This document shows, one piece after another, positions 9,270 through 17,786 of a stretch of DNA of 48,534 bases. The DNA lies in the NCBI GenBank assembly GCA_021814565.1, contig JAKAIC010000004.1, positions 1 to 48,534 on the forward strand. Direction: 5' to 3'. Made by a program: the position numbers and the translations under genes. The notes under the pieces were generated by a model that was given only the letters and a program-made list of their open reading frames with translations, was not told the origin of the DNA and ran no database searches. Every line of letters starts with the position of its first letter. Within the stretch, counting starts at the first letter, position 1. Source of the stretch: Actinomycetes bacterium (GTDB lineage Bacteria; Actinomycetota; Actinomycetes; S36-B12; UBA5976).

Positions 9270-10172
9270 ATGACGCACATCGCTGTTGTCGGCAACCGCA
9301 ATGCCGGAGGGGGACGTGCTTCCCGAGCCCTGCCCATGCTCATGGAAGCCCTGCGAGCCGCCGGCCACGGCATCACCCTCATCGATGAACCGGATGTCGC
9401 GGCAGCCAGGGAATCAGCGCATTCCGTGACCAATGCCGACGCACTCATCGCCTGTGGCGGCGACGGCACCGTGCACTTCGCGTTGCAATGGGCACTGGCC
9501 GCGGGCCTGCCGCTCGGTATCGTTCCGGCCGGTTCCGGAGACGATGCCGCGCGCGCGGTGGGGCTGCCACACGGTCGACGTCGTGGCGATCTGGCCCGCG
9601 CCATCGCCCATTGCGTGGCCCACATCGGCGAGGCGCGGCCGGTCGATGTCATCTGGGCGGAAACCTCGGACGGCACCCGCGAGGCCTATTTGGGTGTGCT
9701 GGCCGGCGGCTTCGATTCCAGCGTCAATCTGCGCGCCAACGGCATGCGCTTCCCGCCTGGCACCGCCAAGTACGTGGTCGCCATGCTGCGCGAATTGCGG
9801 CACTTCACACCTATCGCCTACCAGCTGGAATTCGAAGACACCGCTATGGATGTGTCCGGCATGCTGATCGCCGTCGGCAACGGCTCCACCTACGGCGGGG
9901 GCATGAAGGTCTGCCCGGGAGCAGACGTCCGTGACGGCCGGGCGGAGATCCTGATCGTGGGGGAGATGCCGAAACTGGCATTCCTCATGCTCTTCCCACG
10001 CGTCTTCACGGGCACGCATGTCCGGCATCCGGTCACGCGCGTCCTGAGCGCCAGCCGCTTCACACTGCACGCGCCTGACCAGGACGTGTTCGCAGATGGC
10101 GAACGCATCGGCAGCACGCCGGTTCGCCTTTCCGTCGAAGCGCTCGCGGTGCGCATCATCGGCGCGCCCTAG
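9270..10172 (+). CDS. Diacylglycerol/lipid kinase family protein
   Basis: Protein of 300 residues with the DAGK catalytic fold. The N-terminal NRNAGGGRASRAL segment and GGDGT (63-67), followed by GLPLGIVPAGSGDDAARAVGLP, form the ATP-binding site shared with DgkB and lipid kinases. The C-terminal beta-sandwich ends VFADGERIGSTPVRLSVEAL, the usual DGE motif. The family phosphorylates diacylglycerol, ceramide-like or related lipids, and the actual substrate cannot be told from the sequence. It begins 1 nt after tatC and its stop TAG forms part of the helY -10 element. Confidence 0.88.
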   Translation: MTHIAVVGNRNAGGGRASRALPMLMEALRAAGHGITLIDEPDVAAARESAHSVTNADALIACGGDGTVHFALQWALAAGLPLGIVPAGSGDDAARAVGLPHGRRRGDLARAIAHCVAHIGEARPVDVIWAETSDGTREAYLGVLAGGFDSSVNLRANGMRFPPGTAKYVVAMLRELRHFTPIAYQLEFEDTAMDVSGMLIAVGNGSTYGGGMKVCPGADVRDGRAEILIVGEMPKLAFLMLFPRVFTGTHVRHPVTRVLSASRFTLHAPDQDVFADGERIGSTPVRLSVEALAVRIIGAP

Positions 10173-10175
10173 TCT
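10170..10175 (+). promoter_or_regulatory. -10 element of helY, leaderless
   Basis: TAGTCT lies 6 nt before the helY ATG and overlaps the stop codon of the preceding lipid kinase gene. This predicts a leaderless transcript; no Shine-Dalgarno sequence lies before the ATG. Confidence 0.5.
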
Positions 10176-10181
10176 GGCTCC

Positions 10182-12869
10182 ATGAGCAGCCCTGCCGAGC
10201 GTTATGCCGCGTCGCGAACGCGAGCAGCACGCCAGCGCATGGCCCTGCAACGGTTCATCGATCATCAGGAGTTTGAACTCGACGAGTTCCAACTCCAAGC
10301 CTGTGCCTCGCTGGAGGAGGGCCGTGGGGTGCTGGTCGCAGCGCCTACTGGGGCCGGCAAGACCATCGTCGGTGAGTTCGCGGTCTTCCTCGCACTCGAA
10401 GCCGGCGGCAAGTGCTTTTACACCACCCCTATAAAGGCCCTCTCGAACCAGAAGTACCGTGAATTCGTCCAGACCTACGGTGACGAGCGCATCGGACTGC
10501 TCACCGGTGACATCTCCATCAACAGCAACGCCGATGTCATCGTCATGACCACTGAGGTGCTGCGGAACATGTTGTACGCAGGTTCGGACAGCTTGAGCGG
10601 CTTGCTGCACGTGGTCATGGACGAGGTGCATTACCTGGCCGATCGCGATCGCGGGGCGGTGTGGGAGGAAGTGATCCTGCACCTGCCGGAGTCAGTGACC
10701 GTGACCGCCCTCAGCGCCACCGTGAGCAATGCCGAGGAATTCGGTGATTGGCTGCAGGCCGTACGCGGCGACACCGACGTCATCGTTGAGGAGCACCGCC
10801 CGGTTCCACTCTGGCAGCATGTTGCGGTGCAGCAGCGCCTGCTCGATCTCTTCCGGGACGAGGAGCAACGCGAGGTCAATCCTGAGCTCATGCGCATCGG
10901 CCGTGAGCAGGCACGGGTGGAGAAGTTCGAAGATCATCGGCGGGGCCGGCCCAAATCCACGCCCTCTCGTACTGACGTCATCGAGCGCCTTGAAGGGGCC
11001 GGACTGCTGCCCGCCATCACCTTCATCTTCTCCCGCGCTGGTTGCGATGCCGCTGTTCGCCAGTGCCTCAACGCGGGCTTGCGCCTGACCACGCACGAGG
11101 AGCGCAAGCACATCTTCGACTACGCCGAACAGCGCACCAGCGATCTGCCCGCGGAGGACCTGCACGTGCTCGGCTACGACGAGTGGCTGGCCGCCTTGCA
11201 GCGCGGCATCGCGGCGCACCATGCGGGCCTGATCCCGCGCTTCAAGGAGATCATCGAAGACCTCTTCCAGCACGGCTACCTCAAGGCCATCTTCGCCACC
11301 GAGACGCTCGCTCTCGGCATCAACATGCCGGCGAAGTCCGTGGTGCTGGAACGGCTCACCAAATGGAACGGTGACACGCACGCCGACATCACGCCGGGGG
11401 AGTACACGCAGCTCACCGGTCGCGCCGGACGCCGTGGCATCGACCACGAAGGGCATGCCATTGTGGTCTGGCATCCGGGGCTGGACCCGCGTGCCCTGGC
11501 CGGCCTGGCCTCCACCCGCACCTATCCGCTGCGCAGCTCCTTTCGGCCGGCGTACACCATGGCCGTCAATCTGGTTGACTCCCTCGGCTACACCGCGGCA
11601 CGCGAGGTGCTGGAGTCCTCCTTCGCCCAGTTCCAGGCCGATCGTGCCGTCGTGGGCCTGGTACGTCAGGTGCGCAAGAACGAGGAGGCCATGGCCGGAT
11701 ATCACGAGGCCATGCAATGCCATCTCGGTGACTTCGAGGCCTACGCCGCCCTGCGTCGGGAGATCAGCGACATGGAACGCGGTGCAGCGCGACAACGCCA
11801 CGCGCAGGCCCGCATGGACGCGGCGGAGTCACTGGCCACCTTGGAGCGGGGTGATGTGATTCTCGTGCCCAGTCGCCGTCGAGGCGTGTACGCCGTTGTG
11901 GTTGACACGGGACCGGTCACCGGCTTCGACGCCCGACCCAGCGTGATGACGGCCGATCGCATGGTTCGCCGTGTCAGCTCCGTGGAGTTCCAGGGTCGGG
12001 TGGAGGTGGTGGCACGCGTGCGCCTGCCTCGCGCCTTCGATGCCCGCAAGGCGCAGTCCCGCAAACAGGCAGCCGAGTTGTTGCGCGACGCCACTGCGAC
12101 TATCCCAGCGCGTCGCGAGCGCACGGCAGCCGCACCGCCGCATGACATCGACGAGCTGCGGAGGCGAATGCGGGCTCATCCCTGCCATGGCTGCGCGGAC
12201 CGTGAGGATCATGCCCGCTGGGGCGAGCGCTACTTCAAGCTGCGGCTGGAGAACCGGCAGTTGCAGGAACGCATCGAGCAACGCACCAACTCCATTGCCC
12301 GCGCCTTCGATCGCGTGTGCACCGTGCTCACGGAACTGGGCTACCTGCAAGGGGAGTTGCCCACGCCGAGCGTGACGGACGAAGGCCGTCGTCTCGCCGG
12401 TCTGCACACCGAGCTCGACCTCTTGGTGGCCGAAGTGCTGGCGCGCGGGATTCTTGATGATCTGACCCCGGCTGAATTCGCCAGTGTCGCCTCACTGCTG
12501 GTCCATGAATCGCGTCGCGAGGTGGAGGTGGGCAGGCCCCCCACTGCCCGCGCCCAATTGGCCATCGATGCACTGATGGATGTATGGCTGGATGTCACAG
12601 CCATTGAGACCGCCTATGGGGCCAATCCCTTGCGAGAACCGGATCCCTCCTTCGCGCCGGGCGTCTATCGCTGGGCTTCCGGCGCGAAACTGTCCACCGT
12701 GCTGCATGACAGCGATATCACGGCGGGTGACTTCGTGCGCTGGATGCGTCGCATCATCGACCTGCTCGAGCAGATCATGCAGGCGGACGATCGCTACGGT
12801 GAAGTTGCCCATCAGGCTATTGCCCAGATCAAGCGCGGCATTGTCGCGAGCATTGATGTGGAGGAGTAG
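10182..12869 (+). CDS. helY: DEAD/DEAH box RNA helicase HelY (Ski2/Mtr4-like)
   Basis: Large superfamily 2 helicase of 895 residues. Motifs seen are Walker A AAPTGAGKT (53-61), DEVH (147-150), LSAT (motif III), GINMPAKSVV (motif V) and GRAGRRG (motif VI). A long C-terminal region follows, with the DSHCT domain near the end (about 720-890). Ski2/Mtr4-type enzymes unwind structured RNA for degradation; the role of bacterial HelY is poorly known. It follows tatC, as in M. tuberculosis (Rv2092c), apart from the inserted lipid kinase. It converges on the exonuclease gene with 3 bp between stops and no obvious terminator. Confidence 0.93.
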   Translation: MSSPAERYAASRTRAARQRMALQRFIDHQEFELDEFQLQACASLEEGRGVLVAAPTGAGKTIVGEFAVFLALEAGGKCFYTTPIKALSNQKYREFVQTYGDERIGLLTGDISINSNADVIVMTTEVLRNMLYAGSDSLSGLLHVVMDEVHYLADRDRGAVWEEVILHLPESVTVTALSATVSNAEEFGDWLQAVRGDTDVIVEEHRPVPLWQHVAVQQRLLDLFRDEEQREVNPELMRIGREQARVEKFEDHRRGRPKSTPSRTDVIERLEGAGLLPAITFIFSRAGCDAAVRQCLNAGLRLTTHEERKHIFDYAEQRTSDLPAEDLHVLGYDEWLAALQRGIAAHHAGLIPRFKEIIEDLFQHGYLKAIFATETLALGINMPAKSVVLERLTKWNGDTHADITPGEYTQLTGRAGRRGIDHEGHAIVVWHPGLDPRALAGLASTRTYPLRSSFRPAYTMAVNLVDSLGYTAAREVLESSFAQFQADRAVVGLVRQVRKNEEAMAGYHEAMQCHLGDFEAYAALRREISDMERGAARQRHAQARMDAAESLATLERGDVILVPSRRRGVYAVVVDTGPVTGFDARPSVMTADRMVRRVSSVEFQGRVEVVARVRLPRAFDARKAQSRKQAAELLRDATATIPARRERTAAAPPHDIDELRRRMRAHPCHGCADREDHARWGERYFKLRLENRQLQERIEQRTNSIARAFDRVCTVLTELGYLQGELPTPSVTDEGRRLAGLHTELDLLVAEVLARGILDDLTPAEFASVASLLVHESRREVEVGRPPTARAQLAIDALMDVWLDVTAIETAYGANPLREPDPSFAPGVYRWASGAKLSTVLHDSDITAGDFVRWMRRIIDLLEQIMQADDRYGEVAHQAIAQIKRGIVASIDVEE

Positions 12870-12872
12870 GGC

Positions 12873-13733
12873 TCACGCCTGCCACCGCTGCAGTGCGGAC
12901 TGCCAGCCGAATTCGGCGGCCAGCGCGGCCGCGGTATCCGGTTGGGCCGGCGTTGAGGGAATGCTCACGGATGCGGGACGCAATGTCACAACCTGCTGCG
13001 TGGCTCGCAGCACTTCCGACTGGCCCAGCAGCACCTCCGCCTTGGCCTTGCTGATGGGGGGTGTGGCGTGTGCGGCTGCTGCCAACACTCCCTCAAGATC
13101 GCCAAAGACATTGAGGTAGAGCGCTGCCGTCTTGGCGCCGATGCCCGTGGCCCCGGGGATGCCATCGCTGGGGTCGCCGCGCAGGCAGGCCAGGTCCGCG
13201 TACTGCTGCGGGCCCACTCCGTAGGTCGCTCGCACCAACGCCTCGTCATACACCGTGTGTTTGCCGATTCCGGTGCCGAGGTACAAGAGGCGACGACCGG
13301 CCGCGTCATCGACCAGTTGCGTGAGATCCCGATCTCCCGAGACCACCGCGACTGCTTCCCTGGCCTCGAAGGCCAGTGCTGCTGCGACGTCGTCGGCCTC
13401 CATGGCAGGCGCTCCGACAACGGGTATGCCGAGCGCTCTGCAGATGTCGGCGATGACCGGCACTTGCGGAGCCAGGGCCTCCGGCGTCTCGTCGCCCTGC
13501 GCCGCACGCTGCGCCTTGTACGAGGGGAGGAGGTCCACCCGCCATTGCGGGCGCCAGTCCTCATCCCAGCAGGCCACGATGGTGTCCGGTCGCACGGCAT
13601 CGCGCAGGATGCGCAAGCCGTCGACGAATCCACGTATGGCGTTGTTGGGGCGTCCCGCAGCATCCACCAACGAAGCTGGGACGGCGTGGAAAGCGCGGTA
13701 GTACAAGGTCGCCGCATCGACCAACATCAACAT
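12873..13733 (-). CDS. 5'-3' exonuclease (FEN/PolI N-terminal domain family)
   Basis: Stand-alone version of the 5' nuclease domain found at the N-terminus of DNA polymerase I, 286 residues. It opens with LVDAATLYYRAFHAVP and carries the acidic metal-binding sites in MEADDVAAALAFEAR, VVSGDRDLTQLV and CLRGDPSDGIPGATGIGAKTAALYL (H3TH region). It would cleave flaps or RNA primers. The frame runs back to 13823, but that would cross into the divergent mannosyltransferase gene. ATG 13733 (or 13727) is preferred since family members begin just before the LVDA motif. Rv2090 of M. tuberculosis occupies the same position beside helY. Confidence 0.88.
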   Translation of the reverse strand: MLMLVDAATLYYRAFHAVPASLVDAAGRPNNAIRGFVDGLRILRDAVRPDTIVACWDEDWRPQWRVDLLPSYKAQRAAQGDETPEALAPQVPVIADICRALGIPVVGAPAMEADDVAAALAFEAREAVAVVSGDRDLTQLVDDAAGRRLLYLGTGIGKHTVYDEALVRATYGVGPQQYADLACLRGDPSDGIPGATGIGAKTAALYLNVFGDLEGVLAAAAHATPPISKAKAEVLLGQSEVLRATQQVVTLRPASVSIPSTPAQPDTAAALAAEFGWQSALQRWQA

Positions 13734-13779
13734 GATGTGATTCTGCCAATTCCCGAACTGCTCGGCGATGGCTGACACA

Positions 13780-13785
13780 TAGGGT
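13780..13785 (+). promoter_or_regulatory. -10 element of ppm1, leaderless
   Basis: TAGGGT lies 6 nt before ATG 13792 in the 58-bp space between divergent genes. It predicts a leaderless mannosyltransferase transcript. Confidence 0.5.
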
Positions 13786-13791
13786 TTGGGC

Positions 13792-14508
13792 ATGTCTGAG
13801 AACGTCGTTGTGTGCATTCCCACCTACAACGAGCGCGAGAACCTGCCACGCATCATCAGCCGCCTGTTCGATGCCAATCCCGATGTGCGCGCACTGGTGA
13901 TCGACGATGGTTCACCCGACGGCACGGGCAGGCTTGCTGACGAGCTGGCAGCTGCCGATGAGCGCATCACGGTCCTGCATCGCACGGAGAAGGCTGGCTT
14001 GGGTGCTGCCTATCGCGCCGGATTCGCCAGGGCCATTGCGCAGGGCGCCACGCTGGTCGTGGAAATGGATGCCGATGGTTCCCATCAACCCGAACAACTG
14101 CCCGCACTGCTGGCGCGGGTCGGCGATGCAGACCTGGTGCTGGGCTCGCGCTGGGTACGCGGCGGCACAGTGCGCAACTGGCCGCTGCACCGCAAACTGC
14201 TCTCAGTGGGCGGCAACACGTACGCGCGCCTCATGCTGCGGGTGCCGATACGGGACATCACCGGCGGTTACCGCGTATTCCGAGTGTCCACCTTGCAGCG
14301 CATCGATTACGCGACTGTCACCAGCTCCGGCTATGTCTTCCAGGTGGACATGGCGTACCGCGTCCTCAAGGCCGGACTGCGCGTGGTCGAAGTCCCCATT
14401 GAATTCGTGGAACGGGAACTGGGCGCGTCCAAGATGAGCCAGCACATCGTCATGGAAGCCATGCAGCAGGTCACAGTCTGGGGCCTGCGTTCACTTTTCC
14501 GCCGTTGA
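13792..14508 (+). CDS. ppm1: Polyprenol monophosphomannose synthase (GT2)
   Basis: Family 2 glycosyltransferase of 238 residues that transfers mannose from GDP-mannose to polyprenyl phosphate, making the lipid donor for lipoglycans and protein mannosylation. Visible motifs are IPTYNERENLPRII, VIDDGSPDGTG and the EMDADGSHQ metal site. DITGGYRVFRV and SSGYVFQVDM match the DPM1/Ppm1 group. It lacks the apolipoprotein N-acyltransferase domain fused to Ppm1 in M. tuberculosis. ATG 13792 is chosen over the in-frame TTG 6 nt upstream because of the leaderless -10 spacing. It converges with tadC. A generic GT2 of other specificity cannot be excluded. Confidence 0.85.
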   Translation: MSENVVVCIPTYNERENLPRIISRLFDANPDVRALVIDDGSPDGTGRLADELAAADERITVLHRTEKAGLGAAYRAGFARAIAQGATLVVEMDADGSHQPEQLPALLARVGDADLVLGSRWVRGGTVRNWPLHRKLLSVGGNTYARLMLRVPIRDITGGYRVFRVSTLQRIDYATVTSSGYVFQVDMAYRVLKAGLRVVEVPIEFVERELGASKMSQHIVMEAMQQVTVWGLRSLFRR

Positions 14509-14572
14509 CCTTCAGATCGCTGCGGACGTGTGGCATCAACGACAGCCGGTGACGCAGGTGATGTGCGGCAGC

Positions 14573-15484
14573 CTATTTCCCGCTGAAGGTGGCCATGGCA
14601 TTGAGCACTGCCGGTCCCAGCACGATGAGGAAAACGCCGGGGAGGAAGCACACCAGCAAGGGGAAGAGGATCTTCACGCTCACCTGCTGTGCCTTCTCGC
14701 GGGCCAGCGTGTGCCGCGATTCGCGCATCGAGCGGGCCTGTTCCGCCAGCATGTCCGACACCGTGATGCCGGCCTGATCCGCGCGCACCATGGCGTGCGC
14801 GAAACGCACCAGATCAGGCTGCTTGGTGCGTTCACCGAGCGCGGTGAAGGCGTCGATACGCGAGAGGCCGAACTGCATCTCCTGCAGGACGCGTGAGAAC
14901 TCGGCGGCCACGGCGCCGCGCTGCACTCGTGACACCTCCTGCAGCCCGCTGGTGAAGCCCAGACCCGCGCGCACGCACAGCTGCAGCAGATCCAGCGCTT
15001 CGGGCAACTGCCAGCCGATCTTCTTGGTGCGCGTGGAGATCTGGCGACTCAGCCAGATGTCCGGGCCGAAGAAGAACAACACCACCATGACCACCGCGAA
15101 CGACCACGACATGATCTCTGTCGGAACCGCCAGTGCGGAGATGGCCAGGCCCGCCGCCAGCCCGCTCACCTTGATCACCTGGAACAGGAACAGCGGCCGA
15201 CCACCGGTGTAGCCGGCCATGCTCAGCCGCAATTCCACCTTCTCTCGCGTCTTCTCGGTCATCGACAGCCGCAGGATGAAGGAAAGCAGGTCGCGAGCGA
15301 CTTCCTCCGCAGAGAAGCGGTTGGCGTAGCTGCCCGAGAAGCGACGGATGAGCTCCTTGTGCTCCTCGCGGGTGGCAATGACGCGGCGCTCGCGGGCACC
15401 GAAACCCAGGGCGATGATCGCACCGAGCACCACCAGCGCCCAGCAGAAGGCGAGCACCGGTGCGCTGAGAAACCAGAGGGTCAT
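14573..15484 (-). CDS. tadC: Tad pilus/secretion membrane protein TadC
   Basis: Type II secretion F-domain inner-membrane protein, 303 residues, last gene of the tad operon. It has an N-terminal transmembrane segment (about 5-25), a second membrane pair near the middle (FQVIKVSGLAAGLAISALAV and the VVMVVLFFFGP stretch) and a C-terminal one (LFPLLVCFLPGVFLIVLGPAVL). The cytosolic T2SSF region between them contains LDLLQLCVRAGLGFTSGLQEV and ERTKQPDLVRFAHAMV. It would form the platform with TadB on which the TadA ATPase acts. ATG 15484 lies 2 nt after the tadB stop, and the upstream frame extension is rejected for that reason. Confidence 0.9.
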   Translation of the reverse strand: MTLWFLSAPVLAFCWALVVLGAIIALGFGARERRVIATREEHKELIRRFSGSYANRFSAEEVARDLLSFILRLSMTEKTREKVELRLSMAGYTGGRPLFLFQVIKVSGLAAGLAISALAVPTEIMSWSFAVVMVVLFFFGPDIWLSRQISTRTKKIGWQLPEALDLLQLCVRAGLGFTSGLQEVSRVQRGAVAAEFSRVLQEMQFGLSRIDAFTALGERTKQPDLVRFAHAMVRADQAGITVSDMLAEQARSMRESRHTLAREKAQQVSVKILFPLLVCFLPGVFLIVLGPAVLNAMATFSGK

Positions 15485-15486
15485 CG

Positions 15487-16437
15487 CTACTCCATGTTCA
15501 CCATGCTGCGGATCCACAGCATGCCGGTCGAGATGAGGGCGATCGTGGTGAACAGCAGCGCACGACCGGTGGGAGTGATCCACAGCACCTGCGCGTATTC
15601 ACGCCGGGTGAACACCAACAGCAGAAAGACGCCGATGGGCAGCGCCACCAGCACGTTGGCCGACATGCGTCCCTCGCTCGATACGGCGCGCACCTCCTGG
15701 CGGATGGTTTCGCGACCTCGAATGGTGTCGGCCACCAGATCCAGCACGGTGGCCAGATTGCCTCCCACCTTGCGCTGGATGTCGATGGCCACCACCACCC
15801 ATTGCATGTCCTGGCTCTTCATGCGCTCCGCAACCTCCGCCAATGCGGCGTCAGGCTGCACACCCATGGCGATCTCGGTGCTGGCACGTCGCAACTGACG
15901 CTCCACCTCGCCATCGCCTTCACTCGACACGGCTTCGATACCGCGTTGCAATGAGAGGCCGGCACGAAGTGAGCTGGCCAGCATCATCAGGAAATCGGGC
16001 AGCGCCTTCTCAAAGGAACTGCGACGCGACTTGAGCTTGCCTCGCACCAGTTGCATGCCGCCGAGCAACAGCAGCACGGTGGCCCAGAACACCGCCATGG
16101 TCGCCGAGCCCACCATGGAATAGAAGAGCACGGTGAGGATGACCTCGAAGCCCGCCACGTACAGCAGGGCCTGCTGGGGCGTGAACTTCAGGTCAGTCAA
16201 CTCCATGAAGGAGTCGAAGCGTTCCTGCAGCATCTCGCGATCCACCAGTTTCGCCAGCAGGCTGCCCGCCCGGCGCCGGGGCTTGGCCAGATCCGGAAGC
16301 TCCAGGCTGGGATCAACGGAATAGCGCAGCACCAGTTGCTGGTGGGCACGCGACACCTGCAGGCGCCTTGCTTCATACAGGGCATACCAGAGCAGGCCCA
16401 CCGAAATGAGCGTGCCCAGCGTGATCCAGAGTTTCAT
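15487..16437 (-). CDS. tadB: Tad pilus/secretion membrane protein TadB
   Basis: Type II secretion F-domain protein of 316 residues, partner of TadC in the inner-membrane platform. An N-terminal membrane helix (about 4-22) is followed by two central ones (about 88-125). The cytosolic LPDFLMMLASSLRAGLSLQRGIEAV and QWVVVAIDIQRKVGGNLATVLDLVADTIR segments match the GspF fold, and a C-terminal membrane pair closes it. ATG 16437 overlaps the tadA stop by 4 bp (ATGA). It shares only general F-domain features with TadC. Confidence 0.92.
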   Translation of the reverse strand: MKLWITLGTLISVGLLWYALYEARRLQVSRAHQQLVLRYSVDPSLELPDLAKPRRRAGSLLAKLVDREMLQERFDSFMELTDLKFTPQQALLYVAGFEVILTVLFYSMVGSATMAVFWATVLLLLGGMQLVRGKLKSRRSSFEKALPDFLMMLASSLRAGLSLQRGIEAVSSEGDGEVERQLRRASTEIAMGVQPDAALAEVAERMKSQDMQWVVVAIDIQRKVGGNLATVLDLVADTIRGRETIRQEVRAVSSEGRMSANVLVALPIGVFLLLVFTRREYAQVLWITPTGRALLFTTIALISTGMLWIRSMVNME

Positions 16438-17786
16438 CGACGCCTCTGGAAAAGGGTGGGGGAGACGTCGACGCCGTGCTCGTGCAGTTCCTCAAGGCAG
16501 TGAGGGACGATCCCGGTGGCCTTGAGTTCGCCACGGACCTGCGAGGCGGGCGCGTGGGGATCGAACTCGAACTCGAAGATATTGTCGATCTGGATGGTCT
16601 CGCCTTCGATGCCGCTGACTTCCGAGATGTTGAGGATGCGGCGCGAGCCATCGCGCAGACGAGCCTGCTGCACGACGATGTGAATGGCAGCCGCGATCTG
16701 CTCACGAATGGCCCACACCGGCATGTCCAGGCCCGTCATCATGACCATCGTCTCGACGCGACGCAGCGCGTCGCGCGGGGAATTGGCATGCACGGTGGAA
16801 AGCGAGCCGTCGTGGCCGGTGTTCATGGCCTGCAACATGTCGAGTGCCGCAGCGTCGCGCACCTCGCCGACAACGATGCGATCGGGGCGCATGCGCAACG
16901 CGTTGCGCACCAGTTCGCGAATGGTGATGCCACCGACGCCCTCGATATTCGGCGGGCGCGCTTCGAGGCGGATCACGTGTCGCTGCTTGAGCTGCAGTTC
17001 CACGGCATCCTCGATGGTGATGATGCGCTCGGATTCAGGAATGAAGCCACCGATGATGTTGAGCGTCGTGGTCTTGCCCGAGCCCGTGCCACCACTGATC
17101 AGCACGTTGCGACGCCCGCGCACCACCGCGTCCAGAAAGGCCACGGCCTCCGGGTTGAGGGTGCCGAACGACAGCAGGTCCTTGATGGACATGGCTTCCT
17201 TGGAGAACTTGCGGATGGTGAGCGAGGAACCGTCGACGGCGATGGGCCGGATGATGGCATTCATGCGGGAACCATCGGGGAGGCGGGCATCCACCATGGG
17301 GCTGGACTCGTCCACGCGACGACCCACCTGCGAGACGATGCGGTCGATGATCTCGCGCAGGTGACGCTCGCTGGCAAAGCGGGCATTCACCGGCTCGATC
17401 ACGCCATTCCGCTCTACATAGATGGCATCAAAGGCGTTCACCATGATCTCGGTACAGGTGCGATCACGCAACAGCGGCTCCAGGGGGCCGAGGCCCAGGG
17501 TGTCGTCGATGATCTCCTGCACGATGCGCGAGCGATCACTGCTCGAGAGGTCGGCGCGCTGGCTGGGCAGGATCTCGCCCAACACCTCGAACACGGTCTC
17601 GGACAGCGCATCTCGATCGATGTCGGAGGAGTACAAGCGGGCGCCCAAGCGCTCCACCAACTTCGAGTGCACCTGACGCTTGTACTGCTCGCGGAGGTCG
17701 AAGTGTTCCTCCGCCGGCCGCTCCACACCCGCGACACGGGCCGCGGAGGTACCGGTGACCTGTCCCAGGCGATCGGCAAGGCTCAT
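16434..17786 (-). CDS. tadA: Tad/CpaF-family secretion ATPase TadA
   Basis: Hexameric type II/IV secretion ATPase powering the Tad apparatus, 450 residues. Seen are the N-terminal domain with LGPLEPLLRDRTCTEIMVN, Walker A LISGGTGSGKTTTLN, the Asp box ERIITIEDAVEL, Walker B region RPDRIVVGEVRDAAALDMLQAMNTGHDGSLSTVHAN and the His box. All key residues are present, so it should be active. ATG 17786 overlaps the tadZ stop (ATGA), which decides the start against a GTG further upstream inside tadZ. Confidence 0.94.
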   Translation of the reverse strand: MSLADRLGQVTGTSAARVAGVERPAEEHFDLREQYKRQVHSKLVERLGARLYSSDIDRDALSETVFEVLGEILPSQRADLSSSDRSRIVQEIIDDTLGLGPLEPLLRDRTCTEIMVNAFDAIYVERNGVIEPVNARFASERHLREIIDRIVSQVGRRVDESSPMVDARLPDGSRMNAIIRPIAVDGSSLTIRKFSKEAMSIKDLLSFGTLNPEAVAFLDAVVRGRRNVLISGGTGSGKTTTLNIIGGFIPESERIITIEDAVELQLKQRHVIRLEARPPNIEGVGGITIRELVRNALRMRPDRIVVGEVRDAAALDMLQAMNTGHDGSLSTVHANSPRDALRRVETMVMMTGLDMPVWAIREQIAAAIHIVVQQARLRDGSRRILNISEVSGIEGETIQIDNIFEFEFDPHAPASQVRGELKATGIVPHCLEELHEHGVDVSPTLFQRRR

